A stretch of 64,000 nt of DNA from UBA969 sp041694635 (GTDB lineage: Bacteria; Planctomycetota; Planctomycetia; Gemmatales; Gemmataceae), in contig JBDNHI010000133.1 in the NCBI GenBank assembly GCA_041694635.1, positions 163,482 through 227,481 of the forward strand. The letters run 5' to 3'. The first letter of the stretch is position 1. Each line of letters opens with the position of its first letter. A program made the position numbers and the translations under genes. The notes below the pieces were generated by a model that was not told where the DNA came from, did no database searches, and worked only from the letters and a program-made list of their open reading frames with translations. Shown here piece after piece: positions 1-8,284 of this stretch.

Positions 1-1
1 G

Positions 2-1633
2 CTTTGTTCCAGATTTCTTAAATTAGAGGAAATTATTCATGGCACAAAATCTGGCATAGTTTGGCGCTTTGTTGAATCTGTTTATATGGTTATTTTGCAA
101 TATGCGATGGCACATCGCAGCTTTATAATTCTTCTTTCTGTGGGATTATTGTTGTTCACGCCCTGGCTTTTTACAGTGGTAGGGATGGAATTTGTCCCCC
201 GGGATGATCAGGGGGAATTTCAAGTCGCAATTCTTTTGCCCGAAGGTTTTTCCTTAGAGCGTGCTGACCAAGAAGTGGGTAACCTCGAGCAAAAATTTCG
301 CTCTCTTCCGGCAGTTACACATACTTTCACCGTGATTGGCGATACCACGAGTAGGTTAGGAAAAGGGCAGGGCGATATTTCTACTGCTAATATTTATGTA
401 AGGCTTCACGATTTAGGAAATAGGAGTGTCAGCCAGTTTGATGTAATGAAAATGGCCCGTGAAATTGTCTCAGATTTTCCTGATTTGCGTGCTTCCGTTC
501 AAGATATTTCTGCTTTTCAAGAAACTGGTTTTAAGCAAGTTATGGTGGATCTTAATATTCGTGGTCCAGATATCGAAAAATTAAAGAATATTTCCAATGA
601 AATGGTTGCTTGGATGAAAACGCAACCCAATTTTGTTGATGTGGATTCAAGTCTTTCTTTTCGAAAGCCTGAACTTCTTATCGTGCCAGATAGGGATCGC
701 CTTTCCGATTTAGGGGTCTCACTCGATACCCTGAATTCTACCGTTAATGTCCTAGTTGGTGGAGAACCAATCGGAAAATTTAAAGAGGAAGATGAACAGT
801 ATGATATTTGGTTAAGGGCAGATAAACAATTTCGTAATGATAAAGAAACTATCTCTCGATTAACATTACCTTCAATTAAGCCTGGCATTGGGGCTGTCGA
901 GTTGGGGAATGTTGCCACCATTCGGAACGCTCTTGGCCCCGCAAGTATTGAAAGGTTTTACAGACAAAGGCAGGTAGTTCTTTCTGCAAATTTAGAAGGT
1001 ATGCCTACAGGAAAGGCCGTTGAAATTATTAAACAGAAGTTGAAAACAATGGATTTGCCACCCAATTATCAATATGAGTTTCTTGGCCAAGCCAAGATGC
1101 TTGCGGAGCAAGTTTCTAGTTTTATCATTGCGTTTAATCTTAGTTTTTTATTTATGTATATGATTTTAGCTGCTCAGTTTGAAAGCTTTGTTCATCCAAT
1201 TAGCATTATGATTGCCCTCCCTTTGACTATTCCATTTGCAATTGTTGCTTTGATTTTAATGCGAACCAATTTAGATATTTATGCCATGTTTGGTTTATTT
1301 ATGCTGTTTGGAATCGTGAAGAAGAATGGAATATTGCAAATTGATTACACAAATCAACTGCGTAAAAATGGGATGAATCAACTTGATGCTATTCTTGAAG
1401 CTAACCGCACTAGGCTTCGTCCTATTCTTATGACCACAGTTATGTTGATCGCGGCGATGATTCCTATGGCTTTGGGGCAGGGGCACGGCGCTGCTTCTCG
1501 TGCTGGCCTTGCTAAAGTTATTATGGGTGGTCAGGCATTATCGCTTCTTCTAACCTTGCTAATAACGCCTGTAACTTATTCATTATTAGACGATTTAGGG
1601 AATTGGGTGCGAAAAAAAAATGTAGTTTCATAA
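2..1633 (+). CDS. RND-family efflux pump, C-terminal half (5' end outside window)
   Basis: This is the second half of an AcrB/HAE1-type resistance-nodulation-division inner-membrane transporter, which exports substrates using the proton gradient together with an adaptor and a TolC channel. The frame is open back to base 2 with no stop, so the gene starts upstream; the ATG at 86 is internal. Visible parts are a membrane segment near IILLSVGLLLFTPWLF (TM7), a porter region with VPRDDQGEFQ, and a C-terminal membrane bundle containing FGIVKKNGILQIDYTNQLR and RPILMTTVMLIAAMIPMALG, typical of TM10-TM12. The substrate cannot be read from this part. hisH follows after about 50 bases, probably by chance. 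Confidence 0.9.
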   Translation, partial: LCSRFLKLEEIIHGTKSGIVWRFVESVYMVILQYAMAHRSFIILLSVGLLLFTPWLFTVVGMEFVPRDDQGEFQVAILLPEGFSLERADQEVGNLEQKFRSLPAVTHTFTVIGDTTSRLGKGQGDISTANIYVRLHDLGNRSVSQFDVMKMAREIVSDFPDLRASVQDISAFQETGFKQVMVDLNIRGPDIEKLKNISNEMVAWMKTQPNFVDVDSSLSFRKPELLIVPDRDRLSDLGVSLDTLNSTVNVLVGGEPIGKFKEEDEQYDIWLRADKQFRNDKETISRLTLPSIKPGIGAVELGNVATIRNALGPASIERFYRQRQVVLSANLEGMPTGKAVEIIKQKLKTMDLPPNYQYEFLGQAKMLAEQVSSFIIAFNLSFLFMYMILAAQFESFVHPISIMIALPLTIPFAIVALILMRTNLDIYAMFGLFMLFGIVKKNGILQIDYTNQLRKNGMNQLDAILEANRTRLRPILMTTVMLIAAMIPMALGQGHGAASRAGLAKVIMGGQALSLLLTLLITPVTYSLLDDLGNWVRKKNVVS

Positions 1634-1686
1634 TAATAGAATTATGGTTTTGAAAGTATTCCTAGAATAGAGTTGTTGAATAAATA

Positions 1687-2319
1687 ATGGATCTTCTTAC
1701 CCCTGAAAAAAAAATTATCATTGTTGATTACGGTATGGGAAACCTTCGAAGTGTTCAAAAAGCATTTGAAAAGGTTGGATTCGCTGCTTTTATCTCCGAT
1801 GATCCGGTTCAAATTAATAATGCAGATAAGTTAGTTCTTCCCGGGGTTGGGGCTATTCGTGATGCAATCGGCAGAATTCGCGAAATTGGCCTAGAAAAAC
1901 CTATTCTTAATCATCTTCATTCCGATAAACCATTTTTCGGAATTTGTTTGGGGCTGCAAATGCTTTTTGAGAATTGCTATGAAGATGGCAAACACCGCGG
2001 CTTAGGATTTTATCGCGGTGATGTGGTTATGTTTAGTAAAGCTGAAAATCTTAAAATTCCACATATGGGATGGAATCAACTAAAAATAAACAAAGATGTG
2101 CCTATATTTAAGGAATATCCTAAAGGTGCTTCGGTATATTTTGTGCATTCTTATTTTGCTAGACCTGAAAATAATGAAATAGTTGCAGCTTGGTCAGATT
2201 ATCCAATGCCCTTTGCTGCCGCAGTTGGCGATAACCGTAGAATTGCAACACAGTTTCATCCCGAGAAAAGTCAGTCCGTCGGTTTAGAGATGCTAAGGCA
2301 ATTTGCATTACTTTCCTAA
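1687..2319 (+). CDS. hisH: Imidazole glycerol phosphate synthase, glutaminase subunit HisH
   Basis: HisH hydrolyses glutamine and channels ammonia to HisF, which makes imidazole glycerol phosphate and AICAR in histidine biosynthesis. It is a class I glutamine amidotransferase. The sequence shows VDYGMGNLRSVQKA at the N terminus, the nucleophile-elbow cysteine in GICLGLQ (about residue 95), the oxyanion-strand motif LVLPGVGA, and the catalytic His-Glu pair in TQFHPEKS near the C terminus. At 210 residues the length is normal. hisA follows about 30 bases downstream, so the two are probably co-transcribed; the partner hisF is not in this window. Confidence 0.96.
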   Translation: MDLLTPEKKIIIVDYGMGNLRSVQKAFEKVGFAAFISDDPVQINNADKLVLPGVGAIRDAIGRIREIGLEKPILNHLHSDKPFFGICLGLQMLFENCYEDGKHRGLGFYRGDVVMFSKAENLKIPHMGWNQLKINKDVPIFKEYPKGASVYFVHSYFARPENNEIVAAWSDYPMPFAAAVGDNRRIATQFHPEKSQSVGLEMLRQFALLS

Positions 2320-2348
2320 ATTTTAACATGATATTTTATGAGGTTTTA

Positions 2349-3062
2349 ATGCTGGTAATTCCTGCTATCGATCTTCGCGCTGGTAAGTGTGTGCGTTTAA
2401 AACAGGGTGATTATGCACAGGAAACAATTTATTCTGTTCGGCCGTTTGAAATGGCACACGCTTGGCAGAATCAGGGGGCACAGTATCTTCACCTTGTTGA
2501 TTTAGATGGCGCCAAGTCGGGTAAAATTGAAAATGGTACTGCAATTCAAGAAATTCTTAGCCAAGTTACCATTCCTTGTGAACTAGGTGGGGGAATTCGT
2601 GACGAGCAAACTATTGCTTTGGCTTTGGATTGGGGTATTGATCGTGTTATTATTGGTACAAAAGCAATAAAAGATCCTGATTGGCTTTATAATATGGCTG
2701 TGAAATTTCCTGGGAAAGTTGCGCTTGGCATTGATGCCAAAGGGGGAAGCATTGCTGTTGCTGGTTGGCTTGAACTTTCTGAAATTACTGTCGATCAGTT
2801 TTTGTTGAAAGTAAACAATTGGCCTCTTGCTGCTATTATTTACACTGATATTTCTAAGGATGGTATGCTTGCTGGGCCAAATATTGATACAACTGCAAGC
2901 CTGGCTTCTAAATCTAAATCCCTTGTTATTGCCTCCGGTGGTGTTTCTTCTCCAAGTGATATTTTAAATTTGAAAAAGGTAGGAGTTAAAGCCTGTATTG
3001 TTGGTAAAGCTCTTTACGATGGTAAAATGACACTAAAAGACGCATTGATTGCAGCTAGCTAA
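2349..3062 (+). CDS. hisA: Phosphoribosylformimino-5-aminoimidazole carboxamide ribotide isomerase HisA
   Basis: HisA catalyses the Amadori isomerisation of ProFAR to PRFAR, the fourth step of histidine synthesis. It is a (beta-alpha)8 barrel beginning VIPAIDLRAGKCVRL, where the Asp of AIDLR is the catalytic base. The second half has the acidic residue and phosphate sites in YTDISKDGMLAGPN and IASGGVSSPSD. I chose the ATG at 2349 over the one at 2328 because GAGG lies just upstream of 2349 and the family normally begins right before VIPAIDL. It follows hisH closely, forming a split hisH-hisA pair without hisF. Confidence 0.95.
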   Translation: MLVIPAIDLRAGKCVRLKQGDYAQETIYSVRPFEMAHAWQNQGAQYLHLVDLDGAKSGKIENGTAIQEILSQVTIPCELGGGIRDEQTIALALDWGIDRVIIGTKAIKDPDWLYNMAVKFPGKVALGIDAKGGSIAVAGWLELSEITVDQFLLKVNNWPLAAIIYTDISKDGMLAGPNIDTTASLASKSKSLVIASGGVSSPSDILNLKKVGVKACIVGKALYDGKMTLKDALIAAS

Positions 3063-3069
3063 ATAGACT

Positions 3070-5706
3070 TTAGGTTGGCGTTGTACATTCTTTTTCGATT
3101 TGCTCTCTAAGTATTTTGTAATTTATTTTCCCGGTGCCTAATGTCGGTATTTGTTCTAATTTGGTTACTTTATCTAGCCTCATAATCCCTCGAAAACCTG
3201 CTTCTGCTAGAATCTGGTTTGCTTGTGTTAATTGTAAATCTGTTGTGGTAAAGAGGCATATAAACTTACGCTGATCTTTTTCTATCCCTTCGATTGCAAC
3301 CTTGGAACCATTTTCATCTGCTGGGTGTTTTCTAATAAATACTTCTTCTAGTGCGGGAAGTGAAATCATTTCTCCGCCAGATTTTATAAACCTTTTTAAT
3401 CTTCCCTTAAAAAACAAGTATCCTTCATTGTCTTGGGAAACAAGGTCACCGGTACTGTACCATTTTTTGTTATTTATTTCTTTAAAAGGGTTTAGCTCTT
3501 CATTACCCAAGTAACCGTTGAAAATTGTTGGCCCAGATAAGTAAAGCATTCCTGTTTCGCCAGGTTGTACGGTTGAATTTGAATCAAGATCTAGGATTAA
3601 AGTATCCACGCTAGGTAAAGCTTTTCCTATGGAGCCTTTTTTTGAATAGAAAGGTGGATTTACCGCAACAACAGGAGAACATTCGGTGATACCGTAACCT
3701 TCTAATACCTGTGTGTTTGGGGCAATTTTTAAAGCTTTCTCGAACAAATGATCGGGGCATTTTTCAGCACCCATAATTATTAATCTTAAATTCGGAAGAA
3801 GTTTGACCGAAGCTTTTTCTAAAATGTGTTGTAGGAAAGTTGGTGTTCCTACTAAAAGTGAGATTTTAAAAGACTGTAATTTCGCAGCAAGTTTTGCAGA
3901 ATCAGTTGGGTCTGGATGATATACAACTCGCATTCCCAAAAGGATGGGCAGAATTCCTGTTACGGATAATCCAAAACTGTGGAAAGGCGGAAGAAAAGCG
4001 AGGATGGTATCTTGAGAACTAAGCCCAAGAAATGCTGTACCACTTTTTTGGTTGGCAATTATATTACGGTGAGAAAGCGGCACTGCCTTGGGTTGTTTTT
4101 CAGATCCACTAGTAAACAAAATAACGGCAGTAGTTTCTTGGTTTATACTTTTTATGGTTTTATTTAAGATTAGTTTGGGCCAATAAGATTGAAAAATACA
4201 GATTAGTAATTTGAGGGAACTTGTGCCACCTTTAACTTTTTCAAGAAAAACCCATTCCGCATTTTGAACCGTTATTCCTACTCGGTCGATGAATCTTTGT
4301 GAAGTTAAAATGTTCGTGATGCCTAGAAGATCAATAGAATGTTGAAGGTTTATAGGTCCCGTTGTCCAATTCAACATAACAGGGATTTTACCTGCCAACA
4401 GACACCCGAAATAGCCAATAAAGCTTCCGGCGCTTGCAGGTAATAAAATACCAATATGCTTTGCGGGATTTTTACTAAGCATCGATGCAATTACAAGGGT
4501 TGCTAGCAGTAGTTTACGATAAGTTAGAACCCCAGAAACATCATCAATGAGGGCAACTTGTTTCGAAGATTTGATTACCCTTAAGAGAAAAGAATCAAGC
4601 ACCGTTTCACCTAGAATTTCACTTTCTTTAATTTTTCTAGTGCTTTGAATCCATTCGAGCGGAACCTTAATCGGGATAGGTTCGCCCCCCGTTTTGGAGC
4701 AAGCAAGGTAAAGGTCACCCAAGGTTGAAGGCACGAAGTTTGAGGTAAATCCAAAATGTTGTTCCAGATTAAGTAAAAGATCTAGTCTTTGAATGCTATC
4801 GATTCCAAGCGATTCGAGTTCGGTATTAGAAGGCAATAACTCATCAACAACAATGCCGCTGATTTTTTCTTTAATAATTTGAAGTACTTCGGCTTTAAAC
4901 TCTAAAGGAAAATCTTGATAAATAATAGAATTTGATGTTTTATTTAAATCAGGGAACTGTCGTTTTTGCCAAAATAGCAAGAAGTGATAAGGGCGAAAAA
5001 CTGGCTTAATCTCATCCACTTGATTGTACCAACCTTCTAAAAATTTGTTCACTTTGAATTTTTCGAATGGCTGTAAAGCTTTTGTATCTGCATTTTCAAT
5101 CGTGATATTTATTTTTCTTCTGGGAATAAAGAACAGGAGATTGAAAAATAAAAACAGTAGGCAATAAAAAAACTCGGTAAATAATCCGGGCCGATTCCCC
5201 TTATATGCATAGCTAAACCTACTACCCCATAACCCGTTTGTTCTTACTAAAAGTAAATTAACTTCTGGATACGCTTTTAAAATATCACTAACTGCAGAAG
5301 TTCCTCCTAGGACTTCAAGGTGATTTCTTTTAAGTCTGCCCGAAGGCCAGATGATAAAGTTTTCCCCTTGCTGCAATCCCTGTTTTAGTTTTTCGATAGA
5401 AGTTTGAGCTTTTAATTTTGAAGATTGACTAATTTTTTCAAGATCAGGAACTTCTAATGCATTTAGCATTTTCATAAATGGTTTGATTAAAGGGTTTTGA
5501 TAATAAGTTTCAAATACTAACGGTCTTGGGGCATAGGTTTTAAACAGTTGCGAAAAAAGTATAACTGGATCCATATAGGCAGGGTGGTTAGGCAAAATTA
5601 ATGTGCCCTTTTTTGCTTTATTAAAATGATCATTATTTATAATAGTTATTGTGTATCGCAAGCTTAAAATGATGCGCAAAAAAAATGCAAAAATTCTTAC
5701 AACCAT
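3070..5706 (-). CDS. Fused lysophospholipid acyltransferase / acyl carrier protein / acyl-ACP synthetase
   Basis: A three-part lipid enzyme of 878 residues. Residues about 1-200 form a PlsC-like acyltransferase with the HX4D motif (NHPAYMD, His41/Asp46) and PSGR near 121. Residues about 270-340 look like an acyl carrier protein with the phosphopantetheine serine in LGIDSIQRLDLL (Ser304). Residues about 370-870 form an ANL-family AMP ligase with FTSGSEKQPKAV (531-542), GYGITECSP, YSTGD and a C-terminal GTGKINY lysine. It resembles bifunctional Aas, which re-acylates lysophospholipids, but carries its own carrier domain between the two catalytic parts. Long hydrophobic stretches near 180-195 suggest membrane association. 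The gene starts one base after the stop of the upstream membrane protein, so the pair is translationally coupled. Confidence 0.88.
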   Translation of the reverse strand: MVVRIFAFFLRIILSLRYTITIINNDHFNKAKKGTLILPNHPAYMDPVILFSQLFKTYAPRPLVFETYYQNPLIKPFMKMLNALEVPDLEKISQSSKLKAQTSIEKLKQGLQQGENFIIWPSGRLKRNHLEVLGGTSAVSDILKAYPEVNLLLVRTNGLWGSRFSYAYKGNRPGLFTEFFYCLLFLFFNLLFFIPRRKINITIENADTKALQPFEKFKVNKFLEGWYNQVDEIKPVFRPYHFLLFWQKRQFPDLNKTSNSIIYQDFPLEFKAEVLQIIKEKISGIVVDELLPSNTELESLGIDSIQRLDLLLNLEQHFGFTSNFVPSTLGDLYLACSKTGGEPIPIKVPLEWIQSTRKIKESEILGETVLDSFLLRVIKSSKQVALIDDVSGVLTYRKLLLATLVIASMLSKNPAKHIGILLPASAGSFIGYFGCLLAGKIPVMLNWTTGPINLQHSIDLLGITNILTSQRFIDRVGITVQNAEWVFLEKVKGGTSSLKLLICIFQSYWPKLILNKTIKSINQETTAVILFTSGSEKQPKAVPLSHRNIIANQKSGTAFLGLSSQDTILAFLPPFHSFGLSVTGILPILLGMRVVYHPDPTDSAKLAAKLQSFKISLLVGTPTFLQHILEKASVKLLPNLRLIIMGAEKCPDHLFEKALKIAPNTQVLEGYGITECSPVVAVNPPFYSKKGSIGKALPSVDTLILDLDSNSTVQPGETGMLYLSGPTIFNGYLGNEELNPFKEINNKKWYSTGDLVSQDNEGYLFFKGRLKRFIKSGGEMISLPALEEVFIRKHPADENGSKVAIEGIEKDQRKFICLFTTTDLQLTQANQILAEAGFRGIMRLDKVTKLEQIPTLGTGKINYKILREQIEKECTTPT

Positions 5707-5707
5707 T

Positions 5708-6238
5708 TTAATTCTCGTTAGAGAAATCTTGACTAGAGGAAGGTGGATTGGTTTTAAAATCCATAGCTGGAAGATTTTTGTTACTAAGTTGTTGCTTCTT
5801 TAGTGCAATTTTTGCATTACGAAGTTGTTTTTGATGATGCCACGAGAAAATTGCATCGAGCCCGCTTACCGCAATTAAGAACAATAAAACAATCAGAAAA
5901 CTAGCCCAAAAAGTTGCATATCTAGTTGCGAATTGGATTTGCTCGGATGAATAAATTAGCTTTTTACCTGTCTCCTCTGATAAATTTCTTAAATTTGCTA
6001 AATGTTGAGCAGGGGCTTCAAGATAAATCATTGCTAGGGTAAGCATTAACGCAAGTACAAGCATAATAGTTCCCCCGATAAATCTGCAGCAATGGACGGG
6101 GTAGGTTATTAAATTAATATCTGTTTGGCTTTCTGGTTTTGAAAAGACATAAGAGAAGTGCCTAATTATACTAGAAATACCAAGCCAGATTAAGACTGAG
6201 CAAATTGCTGACCCTGCTAGTATTTGATTGGTTCCCAT
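5708..6238 (-). CDS. Small integral membrane protein of unknown function
   Basis: I do not recognise this protein. From the ATG at 6238 (with AAGG about 8 bases upstream; an in-frame TTG at 6256 is less likely) it has 176 residues. It shows three hydrophobic segments, ILAGSAICSVLIWLGI, GGTIMLVLALMLTLAMIYL and WASFLIVLLFLIAVSGL, with a soluble loop of about 40 residues between the second and third. The C-terminal tail is basic and then rich in Ser, Asn and Gln. Only one base separates its stop from the start of the acyltransferase/ACP/ligase fusion, so it probably works with or near that lipid enzyme. Confidence 0.75.
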   Translation of the reverse strand: MGTNQILAGSAICSVLIWLGISSIIRHFSYVFSKPESQTDINLITYPVHCCRFIGGTIMLVLALMLTLAMIYLEAPAQHLANLRNLSEETGKKLIYSSEQIQFATRYATFWASFLIVLLFLIAVSGLDAIFSWHHQKQLRNAKIALKKQQLSNKNLPAMDFKTNPPSSSQDFSNEN

Positions 6239-6268
6239 TTGATAGACCTTTTGCAAGTATTTAATTTT

Positions 6269-7243
6269 TTAGCGCTGACGCTGCAACCAGCTTGCAAGGA
6301 CTTTAGCTACTGCTGCCATTGTTTCGCCCGAACATTGTTCGGGTGTGTCGGAAAGTTTATGCCAATGCTTGTAATCAAAATCTATAATGTCAATTGCGGG
6401 AATCCCATTATTATTTAGTGGGATGTGGTCGTCTTCTACCGCAAACTTGCTAAATTCATTCAGTTTAAAATTATCTATTTTTAACTCATTTGCAGTAGAC
6501 CAAACTTCCCGTACGATCTGGCCTGCTTTCCACCAAGAGTTCTGCTCGATAGGGAATTTAGCTCCTTTTCCTGCTACCATATCTAAAAGAATGGCTGATC
6601 GGTATTTTACGATTTGTGTGTTCTTTCTTGCTTCTTTAGCAAAGTGCTTCGAACCAAAAAAATACTCGTCATCTGGATCGAATACAAATTCCTCGCCATC
6701 AAAAAAAACAAAATCAACACCAACTTGGCAATTAAGCTTGCGCATATGTCTGCCCATTTCCATTAAAAGCGCAACGCCTGATCCGCCATCGTTAGCACTG
6801 ATGAAAGTACCTTTTCTTTTTTTTGGGTCGGTTTCTTGATCTGCAAACGGGCGAGTATCGAAGTGCGAACAGAGTATCACTCTTTCTCGTGCCTCTGGGT
6901 GCCAAGTTACTATCAGATTAACCATAGGTGTCGGCCTGTTGGTACTTCGTTGGATGGCTTTAAAATCTTGTTCTAAGACTTTAGCGCCAAACTTTTCGAA
7001 ATGTTTTTTTATGATTTCTCGTTGCTTAACGATGCCTTCCGACCCACTGATTCGTGTGCCTATTTCGCATATTTCTTTTAAATATTTCATCGATTGTTCG
7101 GCGTCAAAAGGCAAAGCGATTTCTTTCATTTTCTTCTCTTCGGGGTTTGTTTGCGCTTCAAGACACATTGCAAATGTTAAAGCTGCAATGATAATACTTG
7201 TCAATCGTATCTTGCTGGTTGTTGTGATTTGCTGGTTCGGCAT
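6269..7243 (-). CDS. Secreted M28-family zinc peptidase, glutaminyl-cyclase-like
   Basis: An exported 324-residue protein with an N-terminal signal segment (about residues 12-30) ending near CLEAQ. The fold is M28 aminopeptidase. Metal ligands are visible in CSHFDTRP, SANDGGSG, FDGEEF and a late DDHIPL histidine. The text around SHFDTRPFA and FFDGEEFVFDPDDEYFFG is most like glutaminyl-peptide cyclotransferases (QPCT), which form N-terminal pyroglutamate, rather than classical aminopeptidases; activity cannot be settled from sequence. A good GGAG lies 6 bases before the ATG. The gene is separated from truB by about 90 bases and from the membrane protein downstream by about 30. Confidence 0.88.
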   Translation of the reverse strand: MPNQQITTTSKIRLTSIIIAALTFAMCLEAQTNPEEKKMKEIALPFDAEQSMKYLKEICEIGTRISGSEGIVKQREIIKKHFEKFGAKVLEQDFKAIQRSTNRPTPMVNLIVTWHPEARERVILCSHFDTRPFADQETDPKKRKGTFISANDGGSGVALLMEMGRHMRKLNCQVGVDFVFFDGEEFVFDPDDEYFFGSKHFAKEARKNTQIVKYRSAILLDMVAGKGAKFPIEQNSWWKAGQIVREVWSTANELKIDNFKLNEFSKFAVEDDHIPLNNNGIPAIDIIDFDYKHWHKLSDTPEQCSGETMAAVAKVLASWLQRQR

Positions 7244-7334
7244 AAGAAACTCCGTGTGTTAAGATTTTAGCATCATAGTCTTCACCCCAAGTTCAGGCGA
7301 TACTGAATACTGAATTAACGACTAAAAGTTGGGG

Positions 7335-8240
7335 TTATTTTAAAGAGAAAACTTTTGTAGGCTTTAGGAGTTTTGTGGTTTGATCGTAAATTGCCATCGC
7401 TCTAAATTTGTTATCACTGTCCAAGATTGCAATAGGCTTTGTAAAGTTAATCGAGGTTTTCTCAAGGTCGAAAGGGGTTTTGGTGCCTTTAATTAGAAGA
7501 TTTAAAAGGGCCGGCTCTAGAATTAATTTCTCTTCGCTATCAACAGCCGATTCGTGAGGAAGTATGATATTTTTCAAATCCTCAGGCTTGGGGCTTGGGG
7601 CTTGGGATTCTGATAATTTAAAACATCCGATGGCGGTTCGCTGAAGATCTTCAACATAACCGCCTGTATTAATTAATGTGCCAAGATCTCGGGCGATGGA
7701 TCGGATGTAGGTTCCTTTGCCACAGGTTATTTCTAGTTCCAAATAAGGAAAGTTGTATTCAATAATCTGTATGTTATGGATGTGAACTTTTTTGGGAGCC
7801 AATGAAATGGGTTCACCCATTCTTGCGAGTTTGTAAGATCGTTGCCCATTAATCCAAGCTGCTGAATGTGAAGGTGGTGTTTGTTCAATTACACCCTCAA
7901 AGGTTTTAAGGGCAAGTTGAATTTCTTCAAGGGTTGGAACCTGTTGAACTTCGAGAACTTCAATGGGTCCTTCAGAATCATCAGTTACACTTTTTGCCCC
8001 AAGTCTTATAGTCGTTTTGTAAATCTTTTTCATCGATTGAATGTATTCAACCAATCTTGTAGTCCAACCTAGGCAAATCACAAGAACCCCTGATGCGAGT
8101 GGGTCGAGGGTTCCTGCGTGTCCTGTGGGCACGCTTTCGCTAAACCATTCTTGGACATAGTCCACGGCGGTTCGCGAGGTCATACCTTTGGGCTTGTTGA
8201 TGACGATAATTCCAGAAGTTATTGGCAATTCATTTAGCAA
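7335..8240 (-). CDS. truB: tRNA pseudouridine-55 synthase TruB
   Basis: TruB isomerises uridine 55 of the tRNA T-arm to pseudouridine. The protein has the family start GIIVINKPKGMTSR, the catalytic aspartate in GHAGTLDPLASGVLV, and GKGTYIRSIARDLG in the second half. I prefer a TTG start at 8240, because AGGAG lies 8 bases upstream and the TruB core begins about 10 residues later. The longest frame begins at a GTG at 8300 with no ribosome-binding site and would overlap the polymerase gene upstream. Length is then 301 residues, normal for the family. It lies directly downstream of the Y-family polymerase gene. Confidence 0.94.
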   Translation of the reverse strand: MLNELPITSGIIVINKPKGMTSRTAVDYVQEWFSESVPTGHAGTLDPLASGVLVICLGWTTRLVEYIQSMKKIYKTTIRLGAKSVTDDSEGPIEVLEVQQVPTLEEIQLALKTFEGVIEQTPPSHSAAWINGQRSYKLARMGEPISLAPKKVHIHNIQIIEYNFPYLELEITCGKGTYIRSIARDLGTLINTGGYVEDLQRTAIGCFKLSESQAPSPKPEDLKNIILPHESAVDSEEKLILEPALLNLLIKGTKTPFDLEKTSINFTKPIAILDSDNKFRAMAIYDQTTKLLKPTKVFSLK

Positions 8241-8284
8241 GATTAGTTCTCCTGCTTTTATGATAATAAAAGAAGTCGATTTAG

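Noticed and set aside
7284..7335. Hairpin between truB and the M28 peptidase gene
   Set aside because: ACCCCAA and TTGGGGT are 38 bases apart and no T-run follows, so it was not called a terminator.
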